Assembly: GCA_033807775.1 (NCBI GenBank)
Contig: CM066322.1
Location: 21,503,001-21,567,000, forward strand
Direction: 5' to 3'
Origin: Saussurea involucrata
Lineage: Eukaryota > Streptophyta > Magnoliopsida > Asterales > Asteraceae
Length of the DNA stretch: 64,000 nucleotides
This document shows, piece by piece, positions 1 through 11,307 of this stretch (positions within the stretch are counted from its first letter, which is position 1; each line of letters begins with the position of its first letter). The translations under genes and the position numbers were made by a program. The notes under the pieces are model-generated. The model saw only the letters and a list, made by a program, of their open reading frames with translations, did no database searches and was not told the DNA's origin.

Positions 1-143
1 TGATACGGTCATTTTCAACTTAGTCTATAACTTCACTAAAGAATAGCCATATATGACATACTTGTTGAGCACAACCCAAAGTTTTTAACTTTTATTTTGG
101 TATAACTTAAAACAGATTATTTATTTATTTATTATTATTAGTA

Positions 144-144
144 T

Positions 145-188
<44 letters not shown>
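144..188. repeat. Compound (TA)n(GA)n microsatellite
   Basis: An uninterrupted run of TA dinucleotides passes directly into GA dinucleotides. Similar TA/GA junctions recur at about 1126, 32866 and 53160 in this window, usually at the edges of small mobile elements. Confidence 0.9.
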
Positions 189-399
189 TGTAACACAAAC
201 ATATAAACACTTGGAAGAGATAACAAATCCCCATCACAACAATATACCAATTTCACCTAACCAAAGTTTTGGTAAACACTTGGACAATGATTTTTATTTA
301 TTACTTAATTATTTAAACAATCTAGAATTAAAGTACTTATAATATTGGAGCAAAAAGGTTGTTTAATCGGTAACCTCAAACCGGCCCACAATCGGCTAC

Positions 400-530
400 C
401 AATTCCATAATATGGGAGGGACATACCTGACTAACTCAGCGGCAAGACGATTGTGAGGGGGCCCCGAGCCCGTCTCCCGCAGGATTCGAACTCGTGACAT
501 TCATTCTAATCATAGTTTAAAATTCCAATC
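400..530 (+). mobile_element. SINE-like tRNA-derived unit (candidate)
   Basis: A sequence like a pol III A box (TAACTCAGCGG, about 434-444) is followed about 36 bases later by a B-box-like motif (GGATTCGAACTC, about 482-493), in the order and spacing of a tRNA-derived SINE head. The region between is GC-rich, unlike its flanks. I do not see a clear 3' tail or target duplication, so the limits are approximate. It could also be a degenerate tRNA-like fragment. Confidence 0.4.
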
Positions 531-1161
531 GCCAGATATACTCGACTTGATAGATGATCATGATGGGTATGAAAAAGATGATCAAAATAATATACTTTTT
601 CGTATATTTGAAGGGGTATTTGGTTTAATGATATAAATATATCTGCGGTTGTAAAAGTGTGTGTAATATATAAAATGTATGAATTTGTTGTTATTTATTT
701 AAGAAAGAAAATAAAAGGAAAACATGGAACATGTCCTTTTTTATGTATGAAATAATGTGTATTGATGGTGGTCACGTGATGGTTCCGCCGCCGATGAAGG
801 CGTTACCGATGGCCGTGCACGGCGGCATCGCCTATGTGTTTGGTGTTAATGAATTTAAGCCCCTCGCTCCTCACCCCATGGGCCTTGGTCAACGTTACTT
901 TTAAAGATAGATATTAAATGCATGTGTTGTGTGTCTCATGGTCAATTTTGTAATTTCATACAAAGTCAAATATCATGGGATTCCTAGACTTTACTTTTCA
1001 CAAGACAACTACAAACAAATATGCATAATTATATACCATTTTCGTCAAAGAATAAGTCTTTATGTTTTTATTTTAATTTATCATATCTAAGTTTTTAACT
1101 TAAAATAAATGATTGTTTATCCACATATATATATATATATAGAGAGAGAGAAAGAGAGGGT

Positions 1162-1525
1162 GAGCTTCAAATGTAAACTTTTTTTTTCGTGTAAACCGTG
1201 TAAATTCTCAAATTCATAGGTTTTTTTGATGAATTTTTTTATGGAATTGTTTATTTTGATGAAATTGTTTCATATCATTCATTTCTTGACGTAATTTTTT
1301 TGCGAAATTTGTAGTTTCATAGGTGAAAACGAAAAATGTATGAAATAGTTCATAAAAATGAAAAAAACCTATGAAACTACAAATTTCATAAAAAAATCGT
1401 CAAGAAATGAATGATATGAAACAATTTCATCAAGATAAACAATTCTATAAAAAAAATTCATCAAAAAAACCTATGAAACTACAAAGTTTACATGGTTTAC
1501 ACGAAAAAAAATTACATTTGAAGGA

Positions 1526-1526
<1 letters not shown>
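1162..1526. mobile_element. Hairpin MITE with long inverted repeats
   Basis: The left arm (CTTCAAATGTAAAC..., from 1165) returns in inverted form at the right (...TTACATTTGAAG, to 1523). Inside, the motifs for CGTGTAAACC, CCTATGAAAC and ATGAAACAATTTCATC also pair across the centre, so almost the whole unit can fold into one hairpin. GA and TA repeats flank it. No protein is encoded. Confidence 0.7.
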
Positions 1527-1564
<38 letters not shown>

Positions 1565-2689
1565 CGGTAAACACTTATAGATAAGGGCCTAACATGCTAA
1601 ATTATTTTATTTTGTAAGATTGTAGTCAATAAAAAAGTATTACATACAACAATTTATCAGATAAATGCTTACTGGTTAAATTCGACACCGTCACTTACTG
1701 GGTAAGACTTTTCATTCTTATTATTGCTTTTACTGGGTAAATTATTGAGAAACGACCCGGTCTAACCCATTCCTTGAATGAAGTTTTTACGTATGAGAAA
1801 TTGAGGGTAATGCGATAAGCGTGAGAAGTGAATCTGAATCGTTGATCACTTTTAATCAAATGCTCTCTCATGAATTGCGACTTAGAAGGGAATTGATCTA
1901 TGCATCTTATCTCGGCGCATCTCATCCTAATGTGCGTCGATTTCTCATCCAACGTTTGATAACCACTTTCCACGCTTCTCACGTTAACCTCAACTTCTTA
2001 CCGAAACCCAACCATATATATATGTATGTGTGTGTGTGTGTGTGTGGAGGTTCAGAAGAGTATTTTTATTTCACAAAAATGCGAGAACATCCTTATCACC
2101 CGTGATAATAACGTGAGGCGATTTGGTGTTGTGCGGGCGACTTGGTCCTCGACCAAAGGTGGATCTAGGAATTTTTTTCAAGTGATGACAACATTTGACT
2201 ATAACAAACACAGTTTGAATATTTTTAAAAAAATCATTATTGGTATGTTCTATGCTTTTCGTATGTGAGCTCATGTGTTCGGGTCTTTTTTCGCAATTTT
2301 TTTTCCAGAAATATAGTAAACTTGAAATTAGCATCTAAAAATTAAGAAAATGATTGAAATGGGATTTGAATCCACACTTGGGATGGTAGAAAAGCCGTAC
2401 AAATCAACTCCTGTCAAGACAAACTTATGTTACTATTGTAGTTTCAAAATATATATAGTGTCGCCTAACATTATATGGTGACACATTTGACGATGCCAAT
2501 ATTTTTACTTTACGACGGAGGAACGAAGCAGTAGCATGTGCCACCGTATCTTATATACTGGGTATGTCCCTGTCCCTGTCCCTGTCCCTGTCCGTGAGCT
2601 AAGTCACGCTAACATATATGATTTAGTATCACATATAATTGACTACAGTAAAAAAAATGTTCTCGTCTAAACCATGTCACATATATATA
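1527..2689. other. Intergenic DNA with microsatellites
   Basis: It contains a (TA)n run at about 1529-1559, a (TG)n run at about 2026-2045 and a short tandem TGTCCC hexamer array at about 2565-2592. Short open frames here overlap one another on opposite strands and show no family resemblance, so I call no gene. Confidence 0.6.
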
Positions 2690-3062
2690 CAGGGACGGAC
2701 CCCATGAGGGGCACGTGGTGGCACGTGCCACCGTAAGAATTTTTCGATGAAGGGTAAAAAAATTTGTTTTTGTGAAGGTGTCACTATATCGATTTTGGAG
2801 GTGCTACCGTATTCATTTGGAAACTACAAGGGGTGCACCTAAACTGAAAAAAAGATCCAAATCTTATACCCATTCAACAAAAAAAACTTAAAAATCCCCC
2901 GAAATCAAGCAAAAAACGTTAAAAATCTCTCAAAACGCCAAAATTTGGCTAAAAACACATCAAACGATATTGAACGTTGATAAAAAGATGAAAGACACTT
3001 CGATAAAACCGTATGAAAAAATATGGTGTCACCGTATGAAAAATTGTCTAGGTCCGTCACTG
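2690..3062. mobile_element. hAT-like MITE
   Basis: The left end CAGGGACGGACC and the right end, whose reverse complement is CAGTGACGGACC, form 12-base inverted repeats with one mismatch. They resemble the CAGGG-type ends of plant hAT elements. Both flanks are TA-rich, so an 8-bp duplication cannot be read with certainty. The interior is AT-rich with scattered GTGCCACCGT motifs and no transposase. Confidence 0.6.
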
Positions 3063-4253
3063 TGTGTATATATATATATAATATTTTTGCTGAAATTTAC
3101 AGCAACATACATTATTGTTGCATCAAATGATCACTTGATGGGAAAGAAATTGGTGAGATATAAACAAAAGTAGGTAGGGGTGAGAGTGAGAGTGAGGGGC
3201 GAGTGGAACCCAACCATGGGGTGGACCATGGTTCATTGAACTCTAATAATTGAAGGTGCTAAATGTCAAGAGGTGTCGACCATGGTTCTAATGAATATGA
3301 GCCCATGCTAGCCAACCTAGCCACAACCCGTACACACCCGGAAAAAAAACAAGACATTTGCTAACAATCACATCAATTCATTTTAACCTTTTTTCAAAGT
3401 GCCAAATCCTAACCATTTTTTATTAAAAATATGGCATCATAAATCAAACTCCATGTGAATAGGATCGATCCCACATCAAGTTAAACCAGTTTATACATTG
3501 TGAATATATGAAAAGTAAACCCATTTGATTTGTAACATATATGTATCGGATTTAACCTTTTAAACTGGGCTAAAACACGTACATTATTTGTTTCATTCAA
3601 CAAATGATAAGCGCTAAACGTTGATAGCCTCCGACACGCATCCTAGATCCAATCTTTTCTGTTTTTGCCAAATCATGCAACATATGCAAACATGCAGAAA
3701 AGATCCAAAAAAAAATCTTGAAAAAAGAAAGAACATTAGAACCACTATAGAACAGATGATAAACTATTTTAAAATGGATGTCAAATTAGAGATAATAAAG
3801 TGGTTGTTCCGTCGAGGTGATCTTAATATTAAAATAGTATATAAAAATTATTAATTTTTTTTTTGTTTAAAATTTATTTCTTTTTGGTTTTATAGATAAA
3901 ATAAAATACACTGAAAAAAAATGAGAAATGGAAAAGGCTATATTATACCTGACTTAACGAAACTAAAGTTAAGAATGTTAACATAAGGGATACAATCCAT
4001 AACAAAAATGAAATCACACTTATGTTGTGTGTATCGTTTGGAGAACCTCATTCATACTTTTCACATAACCACATAAATGAAATTTGTAATTTAATCTTAA
4101 TATTTGCATCAAATTAGCAAAAATGAATGCAATGCATATAAAAAGATAAATGAATCATTAAGAAGATTCAAATGACACCAAATTAAATAAGAAAGCTACA
4201 AAAGGAAGGGAGGAGTATATTTCTTTTGGTAACCGTGGTATCCAGTTATCCAC
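3063..4253. other. AT-rich intergenic DNA, no gene
   Basis: Nothing in this stretch resembles a known family. A short GTGAGAGTGAG run near 3181 and a pair of ACCATGG motifs around 3215-3290 are the only structured parts. Confidence 0.55.
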
Positions 4254-4911
4254 TAGGGTGTTTAAAAAAAACGTTCGGACCTTTTAAACAGGTCGAACCA
4301 AGTTTCATCGAACCATTTTTTGTAGTTTAAGCGATCTAATCGAAAAAATAGCCAAACTGCTCGGTCTGGTCTGCGTTTGAACAGTTTTTTGAGCAACTGA
4401 ACCGAACTGTACGCCAAAAAATATGCATGTGTTATTTATATTTAGTTTTTATATTGTAGGCTCAGTCTTTATGACCCAATTAAGAAAAAATTGTCTAAAA
4501 CATCATGTTTTTAGTTTTCATTTATCGATTGACCACGTTATCTAAATTGGCAGAATTCTGAAATTCATCCTTCAAGTTGCTCAATATTTCTCCAAAATTT
4601 AACTATTTCATGGTGACTTGTTTACCTTGTTTTCAACTTGCTCAATGTATTTTTTTAATTTTAGAGAGAAATTTCTTTCATAATTCGACATATTGTTTTT
4701 TAATCGATAGAAATTTCGTTTTGGATATAGATGTCATATTTTTTAGTTTAAAAACCACAAGAGGCCCAAACCGCCTTTTTGTGATCCGATTTGACCGGTT
4801 TGGTCACTTGCTGCCAAACTGCTCGGTTTGGAAATTTTCTACACCGCCATTTTCAGTTTGGTTTGTGGTTTGGGGGGTCAAACCGCCCAAACCGGACCGC
4901 AATCACCCTTA
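4254..4911. mobile_element. Non-autonomous hAT-like element
   Basis: The ends are TAGGGTGTTTAAA at the left and (reverse complement) TAAGGGTGATT at the right, typical of plant hAT elements. The flanking octamers TTATCCAC and ATGTCCAC agree at 6 of 8 bases, as expected for an old target duplication. The interior is rich in AACCG and CGGTTTGG motifs, as in many hAT derivatives. No transposase is seen. Confidence 0.6.
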
Positions 4912-5052
4912 ATGTCCACACCTCGACTAATCCCATGGGCCTTGCAGAACAACAAGGGAAATCCAAAGTAGCTTTGGAGGGACTCGGACTGGTGACATAT
5001 GGGAAGGAGTCCCAAAGGCCCAACCTTACTGCCAATTGAGCTAACCCATTTG
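4912..5052 (-). mobile_element. SINE-like tRNA-derived element
   Basis: Read on the minus strand, an A-box-like sequence (GGTTAGCTCAATTGGCAG, about 5044-5027) is followed by a B-box-like GTCCGAGTCCC (about 4988-4978), then a non-tRNA body that ends where the neighbouring hAT element begins. Box order and spacing fit a tRNA-derived SINE. No flanking duplication is clear. Confidence 0.5.
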
Positions 5053-5231
5053 GATATGGTTTTCCAGGTCATTGAGAAGAAGAAAAAACAAACATCTCTA
5101 TTCCCTAGACATAGTCCATGGCTTGAAGGTGAAAATCAGCATACAAATAGAAAGTAAAGAAGCAGATCACTTCCATAATCAAAGGAGTTAAAAATGTCAA
5201 AAATGTATTCTTTGATCAGAGACTGGTCTAA

Positions 5232-6422
5232 GGGCCTGTTTGTTTTTGGCTTAATGGGCTTAATGGCCTGTATGGCTTATTCGGTCAGCCATACAGGGGT
5301 GTTTGGTAGTGGCTTAATGAAAAATGGGAGAGCTTACCGAATAAGTTGAGAGGAGATGCCTTTATCTACTCAGCCACCATTATTACCATTTTACCCCCCC
5401 CCCCCTCTTCAAACCTAAAAGAGTTTCTTTTCCTCAAAACCCTACACCACATCTGCACACTCCACGCCTCCCTCCCTCCCATCCAAGAAAACCCATCTGC
5501 ACTTCCTGCCGGAGCTTCCACCGGCGCCTTCCAGCCGGCGCTTCCACCGGCGGCTTCATATTCGAGTTTCTTCATGGCTCGACTATGGAGACACCTATCA
5601 TTACACCAGCAAATTGCCAACAGATTATCACAGTTCTTCTCCAGAGCATGAAGGATGCTCCAAATGTGGCTGAAAAAGCTTGTGGTGCCCTTTATTTTAT
5701 TGCGCAAGGTTTTGAGGATGTAGGACCATCGTCTCCCTTGACTCCCTATTTCCAAGAAATTGTTCAATCTCTTTTGACAGCTACTCACAGAGAAGATGCT
5801 GGAGAGTCTAGATTGAGGACTGCTGCTTACGAGACATTAAATGAAGTTGTGAGATGTTCCACAGATGAAACAGTTCCCATGGTGTTACAACTAGTTCCTG
5901 TTATCATGATGGAACTCCACCAAACTCTTGAAGAACAGAAGCTTTCTTCTGATGAGAGAGAGAAGCAGAATGAATTGCAAGGTCTTCTTTGTGGGTATTT
6001 CACTTGAATTTGTGTAGGATAATCGATTTGTTTAATGTATAAAAGGTAAATTTAGTAATCATCTATCGATCTATGATTGTTCGATCTGTGTGGTATTGGA
6101 TTTTTCGTTTTCAGTGTTTATGTGAGACGAGAATCAGGAATGATCAGCGATTGTGGATTGAATTCATTTTTGTATTAGATATTGTATTTTCAATAAAGTT
6201 TTTATGTGAATTTGATTCTTGTGTTCATTGATTCTAACACTTATGATGTCAAAGTTTGGCGAAATTTTAATAAAAACATCATAAATCCTAAGAAGGGGTA
6301 AAATAGTCATTTCTGACGTTCAGCTCGTTTGTTCAGCACGACAAACAAACAGCAAGATATCAGAATCCAGACAGACATCTATATCCACATAGGACTTAAT
6401 GAAAAACCAACCAAACAGCCCC
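5232..6422 (+). mobile_element. PIF/Harbinger-like element carrying gene fragments
   Basis: The element is bounded by TAA on both sides (5229-5231 and 6423-6425), the trinucleotide duplication of PIF/Harbinger (Tourist) elements. The left end is GGGCCTGTTTGTTTTTGGC; the reverse complement of the right end starts GGGGCTGTTTGGTTGG. The TTAATG motif recurs just inside both ends. At 1,191 bp it is too short for a transposase. The interior instead holds a C-rich stretch resembling a 5' leader (about 5390-5580), an importin-beta fragment (5585-6007), a UTR-like tract and an AATAAA signal near 6191. Non-autonomous elements of this superfamily need a transposase supplied by relatives elsewhere in the genome. 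Confidence 0.75.
5585..6007 (+). pseudogene. Captured fragment of importin subunit beta-1
   Basis: The 140-aa frame matches the middle of plant importin-beta (KPNB1 type, about 870 aa), the karyopherin that carries cargo through nuclear pores. It covers roughly residues 400-535, within the HEAT-repeat solenoid. Recognisable stretches are ITPANCQQIITVLLQSM, EKACGALYFIAQGFED, ESRLRTAAYE and EREKQNELQGLLCG. After that glycine the similarity stops and the frame ends in YFT. The N-terminal Ran-binding and the C-terminal cargo regions are absent, so it cannot be a working importin. The frame is open upstream back to a TAA at 5342, but 5585 is the first in-frame ATG. It lies wholly inside the Harbinger-like element, so it is best read as a transduplicated fragment. 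Transcription of a chimeric RNA is possible but not shown. Confidence 0.8.
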
Positions 6423-6625
6423 TAAATGTCCCCATTCCCACACCTAGTTTAAGGAAACTTTACAATCTCTCATAGCTAATTTGTGTTCTCATATAACACA
6501 TCATGGTGATGGTTCCCTCAAGTGTTGGGGGTCAATTTTACATATACTCTTAATTTATCCACCCATGTTCATATTGAGATTGGTTTAACGAAGCGTTGTA
6601 CCTGGAACTAATCATGCAATGTCCT

Positions 6626-9600
6626 TCATTTTCTTATGGAGATGTCCATGTGAAGGTAAGCCACAGCAGCAACAAACAAAAAGAAAAATACGGATGTCAA
6701 CATCAATGGCTCTGCAAGCATGAACATTGGGTGGAAATCATAGTAAACCTGCAAAAATAACCAAACCATGGTTAACACACATTGAGAAATACGTCAGACT
6801 CACAGCCTCTAACAACATCATGGTTGGCATGTTGGAAAATATGTGATGGGATTCTTTGGATCAATGTTTCATATATCCGTTCAAAGTCCTACAAATATGC
6901 AGAAAGTGTGCCTTCTTCCTACATTTTTCCTGCGAGTTCAGTTATCCAAACCTAAATGTAATGTAAGAGTCATGGTGGACTAAATTGTCCAACAAAAATT
7001 GCAATAAAGTCCGACCTTTCAATATGAGATTCCCCTTGTCTCAAGAAGACCAAACGAAAAGGAGTGTGTATATATATATATAAGTAGTTTGCAATCACCT
7101 GGAAAAGTGAGTTGTGCTCAGGAACTACGTTTTCCTTCTCCAAAACCACCACCGGTCTTCCAACAATATCAAGGTAAGAATAGCTTGTCTGCAGAGATCA
7201 AGAAAGGAGCTTTAGTTTACAGTATTGCATTATAAAAAAAAAGTCGGAATGGTGTAGAAGTGTCACTCATTTTTCATAAGCCCATAAGCAGTTATAAACT
7301 TATAATAATATTTATCATACATCTAATTAATCAAAGTAGCATAGCTAGATCAAGATGTATTGAACTACAACATGCGGCAAAAGGAACACAAAAAATAATA
7401 ATCATGTTACAGCAATTTCAAAAAAAAATCCAATTACGACCTTTTATCTATAGTACAAATAGAAGTTACCTCTGCATGTTGTTCCACAGAAAAAGGGACC
7501 ACGGCAAATGGGTTCTTCGATCCCTCTGGCAGCACAATCTGAAATAGATCTAGACTTGTTAACAAAAGGAGTGAAGAACAATGGACAAGCATCCAACAAG
7601 TTAAAAGAAACAATTTTCATGATCATGTACCTTATTTGTTATTTTGTTTACCACCGTTTCAGCAATAGGACATCCAAAACTGAAGTTCAGATAGCGCTTA
7701 CCATCATTTGACTCAAAAAGGAAGTCTTGCAGTGGCAACACATATCCAATCACAAAAGTCACTTTCCAACCTCCCAATAAAGGATATCGTGGTTCTATTT
7801 CCAGTTCAGACTGCATCCACGAAAATCAAAATGTCATGTCTATAATCTATATGAATAACCTATGTTGCTGGTATTAAATTAGAAATGTGATCATGTTTTT
7901 CTTTCTTTACTTTTATTACGGAAAGTGGGAATACAAGAAAGTTGATCAGATATTGGATTGAAAGTAACAATCTTTAAGAGCTAAGATTATGTTCCTAAGA
8001 AAAACCATTCGGAGTGACACTATGCATTCGGTTGATATAGTTTGCAGCAAACATATGAAGACAAGATGATATAGAAGAAAAATCAAAATTTCAGAATCAA
8101 TCTTCTGAAGGAACCATGAAGAAACCACATAATGTTTTTCCACTATGATCGAAATAAGATAAACCCACTACCTTACTGTAACTTGTTCGTAAATGTGATG
8201 TTGAAATATTGCCTATGTTATCGCGGTAGTAGACAGAGTGAACCCTTGGAGGTAATTTTGCGACAAGATGCTTGAATGAAGAAACGCCACTGATAGTTGG
8301 CCTGGATTGATATTCAACCCTGCAAAATTAAGAGTGAAAAAGGTCAACATTGTGTCGCACAAGCATGGCCTCATATACCAGAATGTAATAAACAGTGACC
8401 TAACCTTGAGAAACCACCTTTGTGTTTGGCACCATTATGTACCAACGTGTAATGCTCTGTAATTCGAATGTATCCCCAGTGAGAAATTTCAATTTCTCGT
8501 ACAAGTTCCTCAACAACAGCAAATGGATTGTTATTCTCAAAATGAACAAGTATGGGAGCATATGAAAATGGAGGCTGGTCCTGATAAGGCCCATATTTCA
8601 GTTCAGTACGCATTTGGGTGGATGGTTCCACTCTTGTAAATGATTCCACTTTGGTAGTTGGTGTCCTTATAACTGTTGTCTGCTGTTTAATTGCATATGG
8701 GGACAATATGAAAGCACCATCACGGTATAAGACTAATTGGGGTTCTGACTGACTTATCTCTACAGGAAAAGGTTCTAGGGATTGGGTCAATATATATGAT
8801 ACTTCTATCGAGACAGATCCACCAGTGCTCAATGGGTTCCTCAAAGAAATAGAGAAGAATTTGGCTCCATTTGGCCCATCAGCATGATCGCTTGGCTTCA
8901 CATCTAATGGCTGTGTAGATTTCTTCTTCTTCTTTCCAGCAAGTTCAGCAGCATGGATAAGTGATAGATGCTTGACTTGGGACGGTGTAAATGCAATAAG
9001 AACATTTGAAGCAGGGGATTCCCCGTCATTTTGTACCTGAAAAATAGTCCAGCATAAAAAAAAAATACACTACGATATAACTTCTAGGTATATTGTCAGC
9101 TAATCATGTAGAAAGACTGAAAGAGTAGCTGATATCTACACAGTTGTAAGCTCAAAACTATATATTTGCTGACCACCAGCTGGTGGCATGTAAGAAACGT
9201 TGACACATAATCGATCATCACCTATGAACTAGGTTAATTGGTGAAGTCAAAATCAGGCAAAGGAAATGTTTGAATATAAAAACTCAAGGCTCGTTTGGGT
9301 TAGCAGCAACTTGGAGTCAGACGGCTAGTTATCATGCTTATCAGCATATAAATGTAGAGCTATAATAAATATACCAAAAAAGTTGTCCCACTGAATCTTG
9401 ATCATGTCACTTTCTGTGAAAGAAAAAACAGCAAACAAACCTAACCTTATAAGTTCGCTTGTTTGGCCCAGGGTTTCTTTAATTGTGATCTCACAAGTCA
9501 CAATAACCATGGTACAGGCACAACAAAACTCGTGTGTAAATATCTAGTTAATACCAATATCAGCTTGCTTTGATTGTCCTAAAAGGCCATTTAAAGGCAT

Positions 9601-10117
9601 AATATACATTCAGGCAATAGATTCTAGTTATTGAAGAGTACCTTCAAATTCAAGACGACCCTAATAATGTGTGAAGCCAAATCAATCTGCACCAACAACA
9701 ATCAGCATTGTTAACATCATGCATCCAACGAACAACAAGAGAAACAAATAACCAATTCATAAACAAAAAATCGAAATTCATTCTATGTAACACAACAATC
9801 AGTCCAAATCTCAGCCCTCTCGTCAATTACCAACTCGTCTTAAGAATTCGATAGTTTCGAGAATGCACTAGCTACCAGTTAGGAAAAAAAGATCAAATTT
9901 CCAATCAGATAACACCCATACAACGAAAACAAAACAAATGAAATTTGTTGCGGAAATGATGAGTTATTATAGGATATCTTACTCTGCGTTCGGCGCTAAG
10001 GATCTGAAGCTCCGGTGCCGATGATGAGAGTGAATAAGCCGATCGGAAACTCAGGGAGAGCAAGACGATGAGTGACAAAATTAGGGTTAAACGAGATCTG
10101 GCTTCGAAAACCTCCAT
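6626..10117 (-). CDS. OST1B: Oligosaccharyltransferase subunit 1 (ribophorin I), short form
   Basis: This subunit of the ER-membrane oligosaccharyltransferase helps transfer the glycan from dolichol to asparagine in nascent proteins. Eight minus-strand exons join in frame: 10117-9983, 9686-9642, 9036-8405, 8319-8172, 7810-7631, 7538-7470, 7188-7099, 6748-6626. All introns are GT-AG. The product is 473 aa. It has an N-terminal signal/membrane segment (about 10-30), the conserved SAERRIDLASHI start of the ribophorin domain, the HWGYI...HNGAKHKGGFSR region, and one membrane segment near the C-terminus (about 447-468), ending DISIRK. From memory, the length fits the shorter of the two Arabidopsis paralogues (OST1B, about 464 aa) rather than the 600-aa class. 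An in-frame ATG at 10225 exists upstream, but 10117 directly precedes the signal peptide. Exon coordinates are hand-set. Confidence 0.92.
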
Positions 10118-10716
10118 GTTTACCTTCGTTTTCTCTCTCAGTAACAGCAGAATTGACCCCAAGTCGTCTGAACATCGTGATGCATATGTTGGAGTGATGC
10201 CAGTAATGGGCCGGGTTGGACCCATGAAATCGCTTATTATTGGGCTGAAATAAGTTATGGTCTGGGCTGACCCAGCATGATATAAATGGTTTGGTCCGGT
10301 TTCTTTTTTAGGCTAACTTGAAGGGGGTCATGGTCAAAATTATACTGAGATGTACCTTAAAAGAGTATATAATTAATAAAAGACTTTTTACAAAAATGGA
10401 GGTGCTTGAGACATTAAAGGATATTCAATTTCCCATCTAGTTTTCATCTCATAGTGTTCTTCCTTGAAATAGTTAACGGGGCGGGTGGCAAGAGTAGGCA
10501 ATAGTCGTGTAAAGACCCCGCCCCCACATGTTGGAATGGTTAAACTTCAAAATGTTGCTATTTAATTATATATTTAGAGCATTTATTCAACAATCTTAAC
10601 ATCTTTTAAAATGGGTCCAAGATACAACATCAACAAAACTTTTTTGTGATTTAATTATTTAAATAAGGTATGGTTTAAGTCTCCTTGTGCTCTAAATAGG
10701 TTAATATTGTTAGTTA
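10118..10716. other. Upstream region of the ribophorin I gene
   Basis: This is presumed promoter and 5' leader for the minus-strand gene. I see no convincing TATA box or other defined motif. The sequence from about 10320 onwards is AT-rich and unremarkable. Confidence 0.4.
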
Positions 10717-11304
10717 TGCCTTGTTTGTTTTTCCATTTTCAGCTCTTAATCCCCACTTATGTCTGATTCGGTCAGACGTTTTATAACTCAGACCGTTTGT
10801 TTTTTCATTATTTTCAGAGCCTCTTATCACTTAATATGATCTGGACAAAAAATTGGTAAGTCTATCTCTTAATCTCCTCTTATTTCCGTCCAACGTCATT
10901 CTTTCAATTTCAACGTCCGTTTTGCCCTATAGGCATCCCGAATTTGCAAAAATGCAAAGCACGAAAATCGTAGATCTGGGTGTTGGATTTCCAGAACATC
11001 TTGAATCACTTAAATCGGAGCTTCGATATGTGAGTTATGATTAAAACTCCACAACCTCGCAAATTTGCCAGCATCTTTTTTTTGTTTCTTTTTTTCGTGT
11101 CGCCCTTCGATCATCGATGTTCACTTCAATTGACGTATTTACGTTGAATTTTTTCGGGATAAATAGAAAATTATACATACTCAGATGTTTGTCAGTTTAC
11201 AAAAACAAACAGTCTTATTGATTCAGATTTCAGACTTCAGCGTCATCTCTTAAAAATCAGAAGGGAAATCAGACTTCAGCACCTTTTAAAAAACAAATGC
11301 CACC
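10717..11304. mobile_element. PIF/Harbinger-like MITE with an exon-like insert
   Basis: TTA lies immediately outside both ends (10714-10716 and 11305-11307). The inverted ends TGCCTTGTTTGTTTTT and GGTGGCATTTGTTTTT agree in their inner ten bases. Subterminal copies of TCTGA/TCAGA motifs lie near both ends. A segment at about 10925-11031 reads as an open exon-like frame (HPEFAKMQSTKIVDLG...) ending at a GTGAGT donor-like sequence. I do not recognise its protein family. Confidence 0.5.
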
Positions 11305-11307
11305 TTA

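Larger units (their letters stand above)
1..1161. other. AT-rich intergenic DNA, no gene
   Basis: No coding potential is visible. It holds a compound TA/GA microsatellite (about 144-188) and a SINE-like unit (about 400-530). A GC-richer patch at about 780-840 carries small inverted CCGCCG/CGGCGG motifs and could be the core of an unrecognised MITE. The rest is AT-rich sequence with nothing I can name. Confidence 0.6.

Noticed and set aside
2336..2440. tRNA-like B-box words (GGGATTTGAATCC)
   Set aside because: There is no matching A box at the right distance and no cloverleaf, so neither a tRNA nor a SINE can be supported.
5366..5788. Minus-strand 140-aa open frame
   Set aside because: It is antisense to the captured importin-beta fragment and has no family resemblance.
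9171..9195. Short palindrome ACCACCAGCTGGTGG
   Set aside because: It lies in an intron of the ribophorin I gene, is too short to be meaningful, and has no associated structure.
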